Assembly: GCA_021166775.1 (NCBI GenBank)
Contig: JAJPEQ010000004.1
Location: 345,069-409,068, forward strand
Source: Comamonas sp.
Lineage (GTDB): Bacteria; Pseudomonadota; Gammaproteobacteria; Burkholderiales; Burkholderiaceae_C
Direction: 5' to 3'
DNA: 64,000 nt
Shown here: positions 34,322 through 44,059 of the stretch, one piece after another
Layout: each line of letters begins with the position of its first letter
Position numbering within the stretch: position 1 is the stretch's first letter
Translations under genes and position numbers: made by a program
Notes under the pieces: generated by a model
Database searches by the model: none
What the model was told of the DNA's origin: nothing
Seen by the model: only the letters and a program-made list of their open reading frames with translations

Positions 34322-35092
34322 TCAGGCTCCGATGGCAAAGACCGTGGGCAGCCGGGCTGGCGCAAACGCGGGCAGCTGTCGCCAGGCATGCACCGGTTTG
34401 CACTGCACCTGCGCCTGTGCGAGGGTGAGGCCGCTGGCCAGCGCCAGGCGCACGGCGGGCTGCAGGTGCTGTAGCAGCGCCTGCCAAAGCGCGGCGTTGC
34501 GGTAGGGGGTTTCTATGAAAAGCTGGGTCTGCCCGTGCTTGAGCACCAGCGCCTGCAGCTGGTGGATGCGCTGCAGGCGTTCGCCCGCTTCCTGCGGCAG
34601 ATAGCCGACGAAGGCGAAGTTCTGGCCATTGAGGCCGCTGGCCGCGAGCGCCAGCAGCAGCGATACGGGCCCCACCAGCGGCACCACGCGCAGGCCCGCG
34701 TCGTGCGCGGCGCGCACCACCGAGCTGCCCGGATCGGCCACGGCGGGCATGCCGGCTTCGCTCATGAGCCCCATGTCCTGCCCTTGCATCAGGGGCGCAA
34801 GGAGCGGGCGCGCGTCAAAACGCCCCGCGTGGTCGCCCTTCTTGTGCACGGCGTGCGGCAGCTCGGTGATCTGCTGCTGCTGCAGCGGCGCGGCCAGCGG
34901 CGTGTGCGCGTCAACGCGCTTGAGGTACGCGCGGCAGCTCTTGGCGTTTTCGCAGACCCAGTGGGTCAGGCCGGCGGCGTGCCGCAGCGTGGCCTCGGGC
35001 AGCACGTCGGTGAGCGGCGCCTCTTGCTCGCAGCCGAAATCCAGCGGTGCGGGCACGAGGAAGAGCGTGCCGCGTGGTGCGTCCGCGGTCAT
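34322..35092 (-). CDS. RsmI-like SAM-dependent methyltransferase (tetrapyrrole methylase fold)
   Basis: A 256-residue protein of the RsmI/tetrapyrrole-methylase superfamily. It has the SAM-binding start GTLFLVPAPLDF, then MGLMSEAGMPAVADPGSSVVRAAHD, VVPLVGPVSLLLALAASGLNGQNFAFVGYLP and LFIETPYRN. True RsmI (16S rRNA C1402 2'-O-methyltransferase) starts differently (VVATPIGN) and is longer. This shorter, divergent paralogue therefore has an uncertain target. It overlaps maf by 4 bases. Confidence 0.8.
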   Translation of the reverse strand: MTADAPRGTLFLVPAPLDFGCEQEAPLTDVLPEATLRHAAGLTHWVCENAKSCRAYLKRVDAHTPLAAPLQQQQITELPHAVHKKGDHAGRFDARPLLAPLMQGQDMGLMSEAGMPAVADPGSSVVRAAHDAGLRVVPLVGPVSLLLALAASGLNGQNFAFVGYLPQEAGERLQRIHQLQALVLKHGQTQLFIETPYRNAALWQALLQHLQPAVRLALASGLTLAQAQVQCKPVHAWRQLPAFAPARLPTVFAIGA

Positions 35093-35688
35093 GGCAGCAT
35101 CAACCCGGCGGCGCGCAGCATGCGGGCCACGCGGATCAGCGGCAGGCCGATGAGGGCCGTGGGGTCGTCGCTGTCGATGGCATCCAGCAGCGCGATGCCC
35201 AATCCCTCGCTTTTGGCGCTGCCCGCGCAGTCGTAAGGGCGTTCGGCCTGCAGGTAGCGCTCGATCTCGTCCGGCGCCAGCGTGCGAAAGCGCACGCGCA
35301 CGGGAGCCAGCTCGGTTTGCATGAAACCGCTTTCGTGGCAGACCACGGCCACCGCCGTATGGAAGACGACGGTCTGCCCGCTCATGCGTGCCAGCTGCCG
35401 CGCCGCCTTGTCGTGCGTCCCAGGCTTTCCCAGCGGTTCGCCGGCCAGATCGGCGACCTGATCCGAACCGATCACGATGGCGCGCGGGTGGCGCGCCGCC
35501 ACCGCCCGCGCCTTGGCGATCGCCAGGCGCAGCGCCAGCGCGTGCGGCGCTTCGCCCGGCAGCGGCGCTTCGTCCACCTCGGGCGCGGCCACGTCGAAAC
35601 GCAGCTTCAGGCGTTCGAGCAGTTCGCGCCGGTAGCGTGAGGTGGAGCCGAGGATCAGCGGGCGGGTGCCGTCGGGTGTTTGCGTCAT
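35089..35688 (-). CDS. Maf-type nucleotide pyrophosphatase (YceF subgroup)
   Basis: A 199-residue house-cleaning enzyme that hydrolyses modified nucleoside triphosphates; the YceF branch prefers 7-methyl-GTP. Conserved blocks: LILGSTSRYRRELLERL, APEVDEAPLPGE, IVIGSDQVADLAGEPLGKPG and YDCAGSAKSEGLG. In many proteobacteria the yceF gene is divergent from yceD-rpmF, exactly as here, which supports the subgroup call. Only 25 bases separate it from yceD. Confidence 0.9.
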   Translation of the reverse strand: MTQTPDGTRPLILGSTSRYRRELLERLKLRFDVAAPEVDEAPLPGEAPHALALRLAIAKARAVAARHPRAIVIGSDQVADLAGEPLGKPGTHDKAARQLARMSGQTVVFHTAVAVVCHESGFMQTELAPVRVRFRTLAPDEIERYLQAERPYDCAGSAKSEGLGIALLDAIDSDDPTALIGLPLIRVARMLRAAGLMLP

Positions 35689-35713
35689 CCAATGATTCTC
35701 TTACACTGCCTGC

Positions 35714-36265
35714 ATGACCAGAGAGTTTTTCGCCGACCGGCTCGATGTCAAGGCCTTCGCGCAGGCGCGGGGGCAGCTTTCCGGCCACGATTCGCTGCTC
35801 AAATACAAGCGTCTGGCACAGGTGGCGCCCAAGCTTCGCCCCGAGCTGTATGTGGATTGGCATGCCGCAGGCGAAGTGCGCGACCGCCTCGGGGCCAGCG
35901 CCCAGATCTGGCTGCGCCTGCAGGCGCAGGCGCAGTGTCCGGCCGTGTGCCAGCGCTGCATGCAACCCATGGATGTGCCGCTCAAGGTCGATCGCTGGTT
36001 TCGCTTCGTGGCGGATGAAGCCGCTGCCGAGGCGCAGGACGACGAGAGCGAGGAAGACCTGCTGGTGCTCTCGCGCGAATTCGCGCTCAACGAGCTCGTC
36101 GAGGACGAACTGCTTCTGGACATGCCTCTGGTGCCTCGCCATGAGCGCTGCCCGGTGGCCGTGAAGATGTCCGCGGGCGAGGAAGAGATTGCGCAGGAAC
36201 CGGGGCGGAGCGGCAATCCGTTTGCGGCCCTGGCGGATTTCAAGCCTCACGGCCACAAAAAATAG
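35714..36265 (+). CDS. yceD: YceD family protein (DUF177)
   Basis: A 183-residue DUF177 protein. In E. coli and plants it is needed for normal 23S rRNA accumulation, and the gene is almost always just before rpmF, as here. It has a Cys pair in CPAVCQRCMQPM and an acidic segment (EAQDDESEEDL). ATG 35714 has no ribosome site, while a TACACT box at 35702-35707 lies directly before it, so the mRNA may be nearly leaderless. Confidence 0.9.
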   Translation: MTREFFADRLDVKAFAQARGQLSGHDSLLKYKRLAQVAPKLRPELYVDWHAAGEVRDRLGASAQIWLRLQAQAQCPAVCQRCMQPMDVPLKVDRWFRFVADEAAAEAQDDESEEDLLVLSREFALNELVEDELLLDMPLVPRHERCPVAVKMSAGEEEIAQEPGRSGNPFAALADFKPHGHKK

Positions 36266-36292
36266 GTGTTCGCCCTCGCGGGTCGATTCCTT

Positions 36293-36298
36293 TATAAT
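36293..36298 (+). promoter_or_regulatory. Likely -10 box of rpmF
   Basis: A consensus TATAAT stands in the yceD-rpmF gap, about 83 bases before the rpmF start. The -35 region (around GTTCGC 36268-36273) is poor. It suggests a second promoter that sets rpmF apart from yceD. Confidence 0.45.
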
Positions 36299-36380
36299 GC
36301 GGAGTTTCGCGTGAGCCTGCTTCGTCTCTGGTTGGGCTGGACGCGCAGCTTCAGTTACCTCAAGACATCAGGAGCCCATC

Positions 36381-36572
36381 ATGGCTGTTCAGCAAAACAA
36401 GAAATCGCCTTCGAAGCGGGGCATGCATCGCTCGCACAACGCGCTCAAGAAGCCAGGCACGGCGGTCGAGCCCACCACCGGTGAAGTGCATCTGCGTCAC
36501 CACATCAGCCCCAACGGCTACTACCGCGGCCGCCAGGTGATCAAGGCCAAGGCGGACGACAGCGACGTCTGA
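36381..36572 (+). CDS. rpmF: 50S ribosomal protein L32
   Basis: 63 residues, start [19 protein letters not shown] and [17 protein letters not shown], the usual bacterial L32. It lacks the four-cysteine zinc motif found in some bacteria. It lies between yceD and plsX, the conserved order that links ribosome and lipid genes. Confidence 0.96.
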   Translation: MAVQQNKKSPSKRGMHRSHNALKKPGTAVEPTTGEVHLRHHISPNGYYRGRQVIKAKADDSDV

Positions 36573-36599
36573 CGCGCGCCATCGGCGTTGCGCGCCCGG

Positions 36600-36638
36600 C
36601 ACAGGCCCGCAGCTACTTCACGGTAGCGCGGGCCTGTG
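36600..36638 (+). terminator. Strong stem-loop after rpmF
   Basis: A perfect 11-base stem CACAGGCCCGC (36600-36610) / GCGGGCCTGTG (36628-36638) with a 17-base loop, followed by TCGTTTCG. The T-run is weak. It probably ends or attenuates the yceD-rpmF transcript before plsX. Confidence 0.6.
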
Positions 36639-36766
36639 TCGTTTCGGGCGAAGATTCGCAACGCCGCGGACCGACAGGAGAGGGGATGCGCGTCACGCCA
36701 GGAGGCTGGTTCGGCGCGGCCCTGAACCAGTGACACAATTCCCGCCATTCAGGACACACGACAACA

Positions 36767-37792
36767 ATGATCACGCTGGCAGTCGATTGCATGGGGGGCG
36801 ACCATGGCGTTGCGGTCACGCTGCCCGCGTGCCGACAATTTCTTGATGCGCACCCCGATGCGCAGTTGCTGCTGGTGGGTCGGCCCGAGGCCCTGGGTGC
36901 GCTCGTGCACGAACGCGCGCGGGTCGTGGCGGCCAGCCAGGTGGTGGGCATGGATGATTCCGTCGAAGTGGCGCTGCGCCGCAAGAAGGATTCTTCCCTG
37001 CGCGTGGCCATCGAGCAGGTCAGGGACGGGGCGGCCCAGGCCGCACTCTCGGCAGGCAATACCGGGGCACTGATGGCGATCGCCCGTTACGTGCTCAAAA
37101 CCCTGGACGGCATCGACCGCCCGGCCATCGCGACGCAAATTCCGAACGCGCTCGGCGGCGCCACCACGGTGCTCGATCTGGGCGCCAATGTGGACTGCAC
37201 GGCCGAACACCTGCTGCAATTCGCCATCATGGGCTCGGCTCTGGTGTCGGTGCTCAAGAACGATCCTCACCCCACGGTCGGGCTGCTCAATGTGGGTGAA
37301 GAAGCGATCAAGGGCAGCGAGGTCATCAAGCAGGCAGGTGAACTGCTGCGCGCCGCCGCGGCCCAGGGCGATCTGAATTTTGTCGGCAACGTCGAGGGCA
37401 ATGACATTTTCAAGGGCACGGCCGATATCGTGGTCTGTGACGGCTTTGTCGGCAACGTCGCGCTCAAGACCATCGAAGGTCTTGCATCGATGATAGGCGG
37501 CTTCCTGAAAGAAGAGTTTTCGCGCACGATTTTCACGAAAATAGCGGCGATCGTTGCTTATCCGGTGCTAACTGCACTTAAGAGGCGCATGGATCACCGT
37601 CGTTACAACGGCGCGGCACTGCTGGGTCTGCGCGGCCTGGTGTTCAAGAGCCACGGCTCGGCCGATGCGCTGGCGTTCGAGCAGGCCTTGGCGCGCGCGT
37701 ATGATGCGGCCCGCAATGACCTGCTGGCGCGTGTGCGCGTGCAGGTGGCTCGCGCGGCGCCGCTTCCGGTTGCCCGCGACACGGTTATGTGA
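36767..37792 (+). CDS. plsX: Phosphate acyltransferase PlsX
   Basis: Makes acyl-phosphate from acyl-ACP for PlsY, the first step of phospholipid synthesis. 341 residues with [46 protein letters not shown] and [17 protein letters not shown]. It opens the fatty-acid cluster plsX-fabH-fabD-fabG-acpP-fabF and is 30 bases upstream of fabH. Confidence 0.96.
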   Translation: MITLAVDCMGGDHGVAVTLPACRQFLDAHPDAQLLLVGRPEALGALVHERARVVAASQVVGMDDSVEVALRRKKDSSLRVAIEQVRDGAAQAALSAGNTGALMAIARYVLKTLDGIDRPAIATQIPNALGGATTVLDLGANVDCTAEHLLQFAIMGSALVSVLKNDPHPTVGLLNVGEEAIKGSEVIKQAGELLRAAAAQGDLNFVGNVEGNDIFKGTADIVVCDGFVGNVALKTIEGLASMIGGFLKEEFSRTIFTKIAAIVAYPVLTALKRRMDHRRYNGAALLGLRGLVFKSHGSADALAFEQALARAYDAARNDLLARVRVQVARAAPLPVARDTVM

Positions 37793-37822
37793 ACCCGCGG
37801 TCCCCGCCTCGCCAGGAATTTG

Positions 37823-38800
37823 ATGAGACCTTATTCACGCATCGTCGGCACGGGCGGCTACCTGCCGCCACGCCGGGTCACCAACGACGAACTGGCTGCC
37901 GATCTGGCGAAGCGGGGCGTTGAAACTTCCGATGAATGGATCGTCGAGCGTACGGGCATCCATGCCCGGCATTTCGCCGCGCCCGATGTGACCAGCAGCG
38001 ATCTGGCCGAGCAGGCCTCGCGGCGGGCGCTGGAGGCGGCCGATGTGGCTCCTGGTGAGATCGACCTGATCATCGTGGCGACGTCCACGCCGGACATGGT
38101 GTTTCCCTCCACGGCCTGCATCCTGCAGCACAAGCTCGGGATCGCAGGCTGCCCGGCGTTCGACGTGCAGGCCGTCTGCAGCGGTTTCGTCTACGCGCTG
38201 GCCGTGGCGGACGCCATGGTGCAGGCGGGAACGGCGCGCTGCGCGCTCGTGGTCGGCGCCGAAGTCTTCAGCCGCATCCTCGATTTTTCCGACCGCACCA
38301 CCTGCGTGCTGTTCGGCGACGGCGCCGGGGCGGTGGTGCTCAAGGCGTCGGACACGCCCGGCATTCTGGCGAGCGATCTGCACGCCGATGGCCAGCACGT
38401 GGGCCTGTTGTGCGTGCCGGGGCACGTCTCGGGCGGCGCCGTGCTGGGCAGCCCGCTGCTCACCATGGACGGGCAGGCCGTGTTCAAGCTAGCCGTGAGC
38501 GTGCTCGAAAAAACGGCCCATGCCACGCTGCAGAAGGCGGGTGTGACCGAGTCTGCCGTGGATTGGCTGGTGCCGCACCAAGCCAACATCCGTATCATGC
38601 AAAGCACCGCACGGCGCCTGCATCTGCCCATGGACAAGGTCGTGGTCACGGTGGGCGAGCACGGCAACACCTCGGCTGCGTCCATCCCGCTGGCGCTCGA
38701 TCATGCGGTCCGTGACGGGAGCATCCGGCCCGGCCAGAACGTGCTGATCGAAGGCGTGGGCGGTGGTTTCACCTGGGGTTCGATGCTCGTTAAAATGTAG
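37823..38800 (+). CDS. fabH: 3-Oxoacyl-ACP synthase III
   Basis: Starts each fatty-acid chain by condensing acetyl-CoA with malonyl-ACP. 325 residues. The catalytic triad is Cys119 ([12 protein letters not shown]), His252 (VPHQANIRI) and Asn282 ([10 protein letters not shown]). ATG 37823 has AGGAAT at good spacing. The last codons, including the stop, are provided by a palindromic repeat (38793-38840), so the C-terminus ends GSMLVKM. Confidence 0.96.
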   Translation: MRPYSRIVGTGGYLPPRRVTNDELAADLAKRGVETSDEWIVERTGIHARHFAAPDVTSSDLAEQASRRALEAADVAPGEIDLIIVATSTPDMVFPSTACILQHKLGIAGCPAFDVQAVCSGFVYALAVADAMVQAGTARCALVVGAEVFSRILDFSDRTTCVLFGDGAGAVVLKASDTPGILASDLHADGQHVGLLCVPGHVSGGAVLGSPLLTMDGQAVFKLAVSVLEKTAHATLQKAGVTESAVDWLVPHQANIRIMQSTARRLHLPMDKVVVTVGEHGNTSAASIPLALDHAVRDGSIRPGQNVLIEGVGGGFTWGSMLVKM

Positions 38801-38840
38801 CTTTCAGCGCTTGCTGGACAAGCGTTTGAAGTGTATTTCA
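38793..38840 (+). repeat. Palindromic repeat, copy D (end of fabH)
   Basis: AAAATGTAGCTTTCAGCGCT, then TGCTGGACAAGCGTTTGAAG and TGTATTTC. It shares the AGCT..CAGCGCTTG....ACAAGCGTT order of the other copies. The first bases code the last fabH residues and its TAG stop. It fills the fabH-fabD gap. Confidence 0.65.
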
Positions 38841-38853
38841 TTCTTATTCTTTC

Positions 38854-39807
38854 ATGGCACTCGCTTTTGCTTTCGTTTTTCCCGGCCAGGGTTCGCAGTC
38901 GGTGGGCATGCTTGATGCCTGGGGCGATCATCCGGTGGTGCTCGAGACCCTGCGCGAGGCCTCCGACGCGCTGCATGAAGACGTCGGTGCGCTGATTCAC
39001 GACGGCCCCAAGGAAGCGCTGGCGCTCACCACCAACACCCAGCCCGTCATGCTGGTGGCGGGCGTGGCCGCATGGCGAGTCTGGCGCGCCGAAGGCGGCG
39101 CCCAGCCGGTGGCGCTTGCGGGGCATTCGCTGGGCGAATACTCGGCGCTGGTAGCCGCGGGTGTGCTCACGCTCGCGCAGGCGGCGCCCTTGGTGCGCCT
39201 GCGCGCGCAGGCCATGCAGGACGCCGTGCCGGTGGGTGCGGGCGCCATGGCGGCGATCCTTGGCCTGCCGTCCTCGCAGGTCATCGCCGGCTGCGCGCAG
39301 GCCAGCGCCAGTTTCGGCGCCGGATCGCCCGAGGTGGTCGAGGCCGTGAACTTCAACGATCCGGCGCAGACGGTCATTGCCGGCACCAAAGAAGGTGTTG
39401 CCAGGGGTTGCGAGGTGCTCAAGGGCATGGGCGCCAAGCGAGCGCTGCCGCTGCCCGTGTCGGCACCCTTTCATTCCAGCCTGATGAAGCCGGCCGCCGA
39501 GCGGCTCAAGGCGGCGCTGGCCGATGTGTCCTTCGCCGCGCCCGCGATTCCCGTGATCAACAACGTCGATGTGGCCGCCTGCGAGCAGGCCGACGCCATC
39601 CGCGATGCGCTGTATCGTCAGGCGTTCGGGCCGGTGCGTTGGGTCGAGTGCGTGCAGGCCATCAAGGCGCGTGGCGTCCGTCATGTGATTGAGTGCGGTC
39701 CGGGCAAGGTGCTTGCCGGCATGGTCAAACGCATCGACGGCGAATTGATCGGTGCCTGTCTGCAGGACCCGGCGTCGCTGGCTGAAATCAAGGAGCTGCT
39801 GGCATGA
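38854..39807 (+). CDS. fabD: Malonyl-CoA:ACP transacylase
   Basis: Loads malonyl groups on ACP. 317 residues. Nucleophile Ser92 in LAGHSLGEYSAL, catalytic His207 in PVSAPFHSSLM, also FVFPGQGSQSVGM at the start. No ribosome site is seen before ATG 38854; the region upstream is the end of a palindromic repeat. It overlaps fabG by 4 bases. Confidence 0.95.
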   Translation: MALAFAFVFPGQGSQSVGMLDAWGDHPVVLETLREASDALHEDVGALIHDGPKEALALTTNTQPVMLVAGVAAWRVWRAEGGAQPVALAGHSLGEYSALVAAGVLTLAQAAPLVRLRAQAMQDAVPVGAGAMAAILGLPSSQVIAGCAQASASFGAGSPEVVEAVNFNDPAQTVIAGTKEGVARGCEVLKGMGAKRALPLPVSAPFHSSLMKPAAERLKAALADVSFAAPAIPVINNVDVAACEQADAIRDALYRQAFGPVRWVECVQAIKARGVRHVIECGPGKVLAGMVKRIDGELIGACLQDPASLAEIKELLA

Positions 39808-40544
39808 GCGACACCTCGCCTTCCCGAATCGCCCTGGTCACGGGCGCCACCCGAGGTATAGGCGCGGCGGTGGCGGCGGAACTGGCCGAGCGCGGCCTGG
39901 TCGTGGTGGGAACAGCGACGACCGCCGATGGCGCGGGGCGCGTCACCCAGGCGCTGTCCACGCGCGGGGGCAAGGGCGTGCAGTTGGATGTCACCGACGG
40001 CGCCGCCGTGGAGGCGCTGGTGGATGCCATCGTCAAGGAGTACGGCGGCCTGCACGTGCTGGTGAACAACGCCGGAATCACGCGCGATCAGCTGGCCATG
40101 CGCATGAAGGACGACGACTGGGATGCGGTGATCGATACCAACCTCAAGGCGGTGTTTCGCGTCAGCCGCGCGGTGATCCGTCCCATGATGAAGCAGCGGT
40201 TCGGGCGCATCGTCAGCATCACCAGCGTGGTCGGCGCCTCGGGTAACCCGGGGCAGGCCAATTACGCGGCCGCCAAGGCCGGCGTAGCCGGCATGACCCG
40301 GGCGCTGGCGCGCGAGCTCGCCAGCCGCGGCATCACGGTCAACTGCGTGGCGCCCGGTTTCATTGCCACGGACATGACGGCCGGTCTGCCTGAAGAGCAG
40401 AAAAAGGTGCTGCTGACACAGATTCCGCTGGGCGCACTCGGTCGCCCCGAGGACATTGCCCATGCCGTGGCCTACCTGGCGAGCGAGGATGCCGGTTACG
40501 TCACCGGGCAGGAGCTGCACGTCAACGGCGGCATGTACATGTAA
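39804..40544 (+). CDS. fabG: 3-Oxoacyl-ACP reductase
   Basis: NADPH-dependent SDR enzyme of 246 residues in the elongation cycle. It has the cofactor loop VTGATRGIGAAVA, VNNAGITRD, the catalytic Ser/Tyr/Lys in SITSVVGASGNPGQANYAAAKAG, VNCVAPGFIATDMT and the end GQELHVNGGMYM. It is coupled to fabD by an ATGA overlap. Confidence 0.96.
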   Translation: MSDTSPSRIALVTGATRGIGAAVAAELAERGLVVVGTATTADGAGRVTQALSTRGGKGVQLDVTDGAAVEALVDAIVKEYGGLHVLVNNAGITRDQLAMRMKDDDWDAVIDTNLKAVFRVSRAVIRPMMKQRFGRIVSITSVVGASGNPGQANYAAAKAGVAGMTRALARELASRGITVNCVAPGFIATDMTAGLPEEQKKVLLTQIPLGALGRPEDIAHAVAYLASEDAGYVTGQELHVNGGMYM

Positions 40545-40600
40545 ATTGGCGTGTGATTCCAGCCGGATGGCCGGCCTTCGCGGGGCATATGCCGTGCGGC

Positions 40601-40882
<282 letters not shown>

Positions 40883-40947
40883 ACGCCGCTTGCTGCCGTC
40901 TGCCGGACAAAACGCGCGGGGCAGCGCTACTTTGGAAAGCTGAACGC

Positions 40948-42192
<1,245 letters not shown>

Positions 42193-42711
42193 ATGCGGTG
42201 GCCTGGCACGGCGCGCGGGCCTTGTGTGATGCCAGCAGCCTCCCGTCAGCCGTCGCCCGTGCGTTATCCGTTTGCACCGTCGCGCGAAGTGGCATGGGCG
42301 CTGTCCCTGCTTGGCGCATCGGGGGCCGTGGTGCTCCTCGCATGGCTGGCAACGCAGCGTGCCGGCGCGCCGCAATGGGCTCTGAGCTTCCTGCTCTGGG
42401 GTGGCGCCAGCCTGTCGGCATGGCGTTGGTGGCGTGCGATGCCCACGGGCGAGCTGGCCTGGGATGGTCGGCAGTGGTGTGTGCGCCGTGGCGCGCCGGG
42501 CGATGAGCCCTGTTCGGCTGTGCATGTCTGCCTTGACATGCCGTCGGGATTGTGGGTGCGGCTGGATGGCCCGCGCGGCGGCGTGCGTTGGCTGTGGCTC
42601 GCGCGCGCTGCCGCGCCGAGCCGTTGGCTCGATCTGCGCCGCGTCCTGTTTGACGGCCGATCCCGCCGGAGTTGCGCGGCTGCGGGCGCGGCGCCTGGGG
42701 CTGTGTCATGA
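42193..42711 (+). CDS. Small membrane protein between fabF and rpoE (YgfX-like)
   Basis: 172 residues if started at ATG 42193; ATG 42229 (160 residues) is equally possible. Two membrane segments (WALSLLGASGAVVLLAWLA and WALSFLLWGGASLSAWRW) are followed by a soluble part with TGELAWDGRQWCVRR and a run of Trp/Arg. The plan of a two-helix hairpin then a small beta-like domain recalls YgfX/CptA inner-membrane proteins, but this is weak. It overlaps the rpoE start by 4 bases (ATGA), so it is co-translated with the sigma factor. Confidence 0.6.
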   Translation: MRWPGTARGPCVMPAASRQPSPVRYPFAPSREVAWALSLLGASGAVVLLAWLATQRAGAPQWALSFLLWGGASLSAWRWWRAMPTGELAWDGRQWCVRRGAPGDEPCSAVHVCLDMPSGLWVRLDGPRGGVRWLWLARAAAPSRWLDLRRVLFDGRSRRSCAAAGAAPGAVS

Positions 42712-43337
42712 ATCCGCCAGATCCCACCTCGTCCGTCAACAGTGACCTGCAGCTGGTTGAGCGTACGGTGGCGGGCGATCAGCGCGCCTATGAATTGCTG
42801 GTGATCAAATACCAGCGGCGCATCGAACGCCTGATCGGCCGTATGGTGCGTGACGTCGATCTCGTTCAGGATATCGCGCAAGAGACATTCTTGCGCGCCT
42901 ATCGGGCCCTGCACCAGTTTCGCGGGGATGCGCAGTTCTATACCTGGCTGTACCGGATCGCGGTCAATACGGCGAAAAAGACGCTGATGGACCTCAAGCG
43001 AGACCCGTTGATCACCGAAAGCGCACTGCGCAGCGCGGTTGACGACGACGATGAAACTTCCGTGATGACGCGTGAACTAACCACCGACGACACGCCCGAA
43101 ACGCTTTTGGCGGCTCAGGAAGTGGCGCAGGCGGTCAATACCGCTTTGCAGGCTTTGCCGCAGGAATTGCGCCAGGCGGTCACGCTGCGTGAGATCGAGG
43201 GCCTGAGCTACGAGGAAATTGCCCAGGCCATGGGGTGTCCCATAGGCACCGTGCGTTCTCGGATCTTTCGCGCGCGCGAGGCGATTTCGGCGAAGGTCAA
43301 GCCTCTGCTGGAAAGTCGAACGGGCAAGCGTTGGTGA
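42708..43337 (+). CDS. rpoE: RNA polymerase sigma factor RpoE (ECF sigma)
   Basis: A 209-residue extracytoplasmic-function sigma factor for envelope stress. Region 2 (YELLVIKYQRRIERLIGRMV ... DIAQETFLRAYRAL, FRGDAQFYTWLYRIAVNTAK) and region 4 (LPQELRQAVTLREIEGLSYEEIAQAM, GCPIGTVRSRIFRARE) are complete. Start ATG 42708 overlaps the upstream membrane-protein gene. The RseA-like anti-sigma gene and a MucD protease follow, but no rseB. Confidence 0.95.
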   Translation: MNPPDPTSSVNSDLQLVERTVAGDQRAYELLVIKYQRRIERLIGRMVRDVDLVQDIAQETFLRAYRALHQFRGDAQFYTWLYRIAVNTAKKTLMDLKRDPLITESALRSAVDDDDETSVMTRELTTDDTPETLLAAQEVAQAVNTALQALPQELRQAVTLREIEGLSYEEIAQAMGCPIGTVRSRIFRAREAISAKVKPLLESRTGKRW

Positions 43338-43381
43338 AAACCGGACGCGGTGGCAGCTGGAGACAGAAAGAAGGTAACGCC

Positions 43382-43969
43382 ATGAATGACGAAGATGTGA
43401 TGCGCGAGCGCCTGTCGGCTCTGGCCGATGGCGAGTTGGTCGGGCTGGAGTGCCACGAGGCGCTCGCCTATGCGCAGACCGAACAGGGCCAGGCCTCGTG
43501 GCAGGCCTATCACGTCATTGGCGATGTCATGCGTGGCGTGCCGGCTGTTCCGATGCTCGATACCGCCATGCTGGAGCGCCTGCGCGGCCAAATCGCCCAG
43601 GAGGCTTTGCCGCTGCGGCCGGGCGTGGCGTCCGTGGTCGTGTCGCAGGTGGGCCGCGCCGATGCGCGGGCCGCCAATGCATCGGTGATGCACTGGAAGC
43701 TCGCTGCCGGATTCGCTTCGTTGACGGCGGCGGTGGCGCTCGGCTGGACGGCGTATGCCGGTCTCGGGCCGCAGACCGGCGGGGGCACGCAGATTGCGGT
43801 GGCAAGTCCGGCGCAGGGGGCCACCATGGTGGTCGATGGACACAACGTCATCCGCGATCCCAAGCTGGATGAACTGATACGGCAGACGGGCCGTTATGGT
43901 GGCAGCAGCCAGATGATGCGCGACTCCTTCCTGCGCAATGCTTCGCTCGAGGCGCCGCCCAAACATTGA
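43382..43969 (+). CDS. rseA: Sigma-E negative regulator, RseA-like anti-sigma factor
   Basis: 195 residues. The N-terminal RseA domain (RERLSALADGELVGLECHEALAYA and SWQAYHVIGDVMRG) would hold RpoE at the inner membrane. One membrane segment (LAAGFASLTAAVALGWTAY) and a short periplasmic tail follow. I start at ATG 43382 with AGAAGG upstream; GTG 43334 is in frame but lacks a site. Release would depend on regulated proteolysis of the periplasmic part. Its RseB partner is not found next to it. Confidence 0.87.
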   Translation: MNDEDVMRERLSALADGELVGLECHEALAYAQTEQGQASWQAYHVIGDVMRGVPAVPMLDTAMLERLRGQIAQEALPLRPGVASVVVSQVGRADARAANASVMHWKLAAGFASLTAAVALGWTAYAGLGPQTGGGTQIAVASPAQGATMVVDGHNVIRDPKLDELIRQTGRYGGSSQMMRDSFLRNASLEAPPKH

Positions 43970-44059
43970 ACGTGTCGTTGGAATTTTTGTCTTTTGGCGG
44001 GGCCGCTCATATGAGCGGCTCTTGTTGTCCTGGGCAGGTCGAACATCGAGGGTGACATC

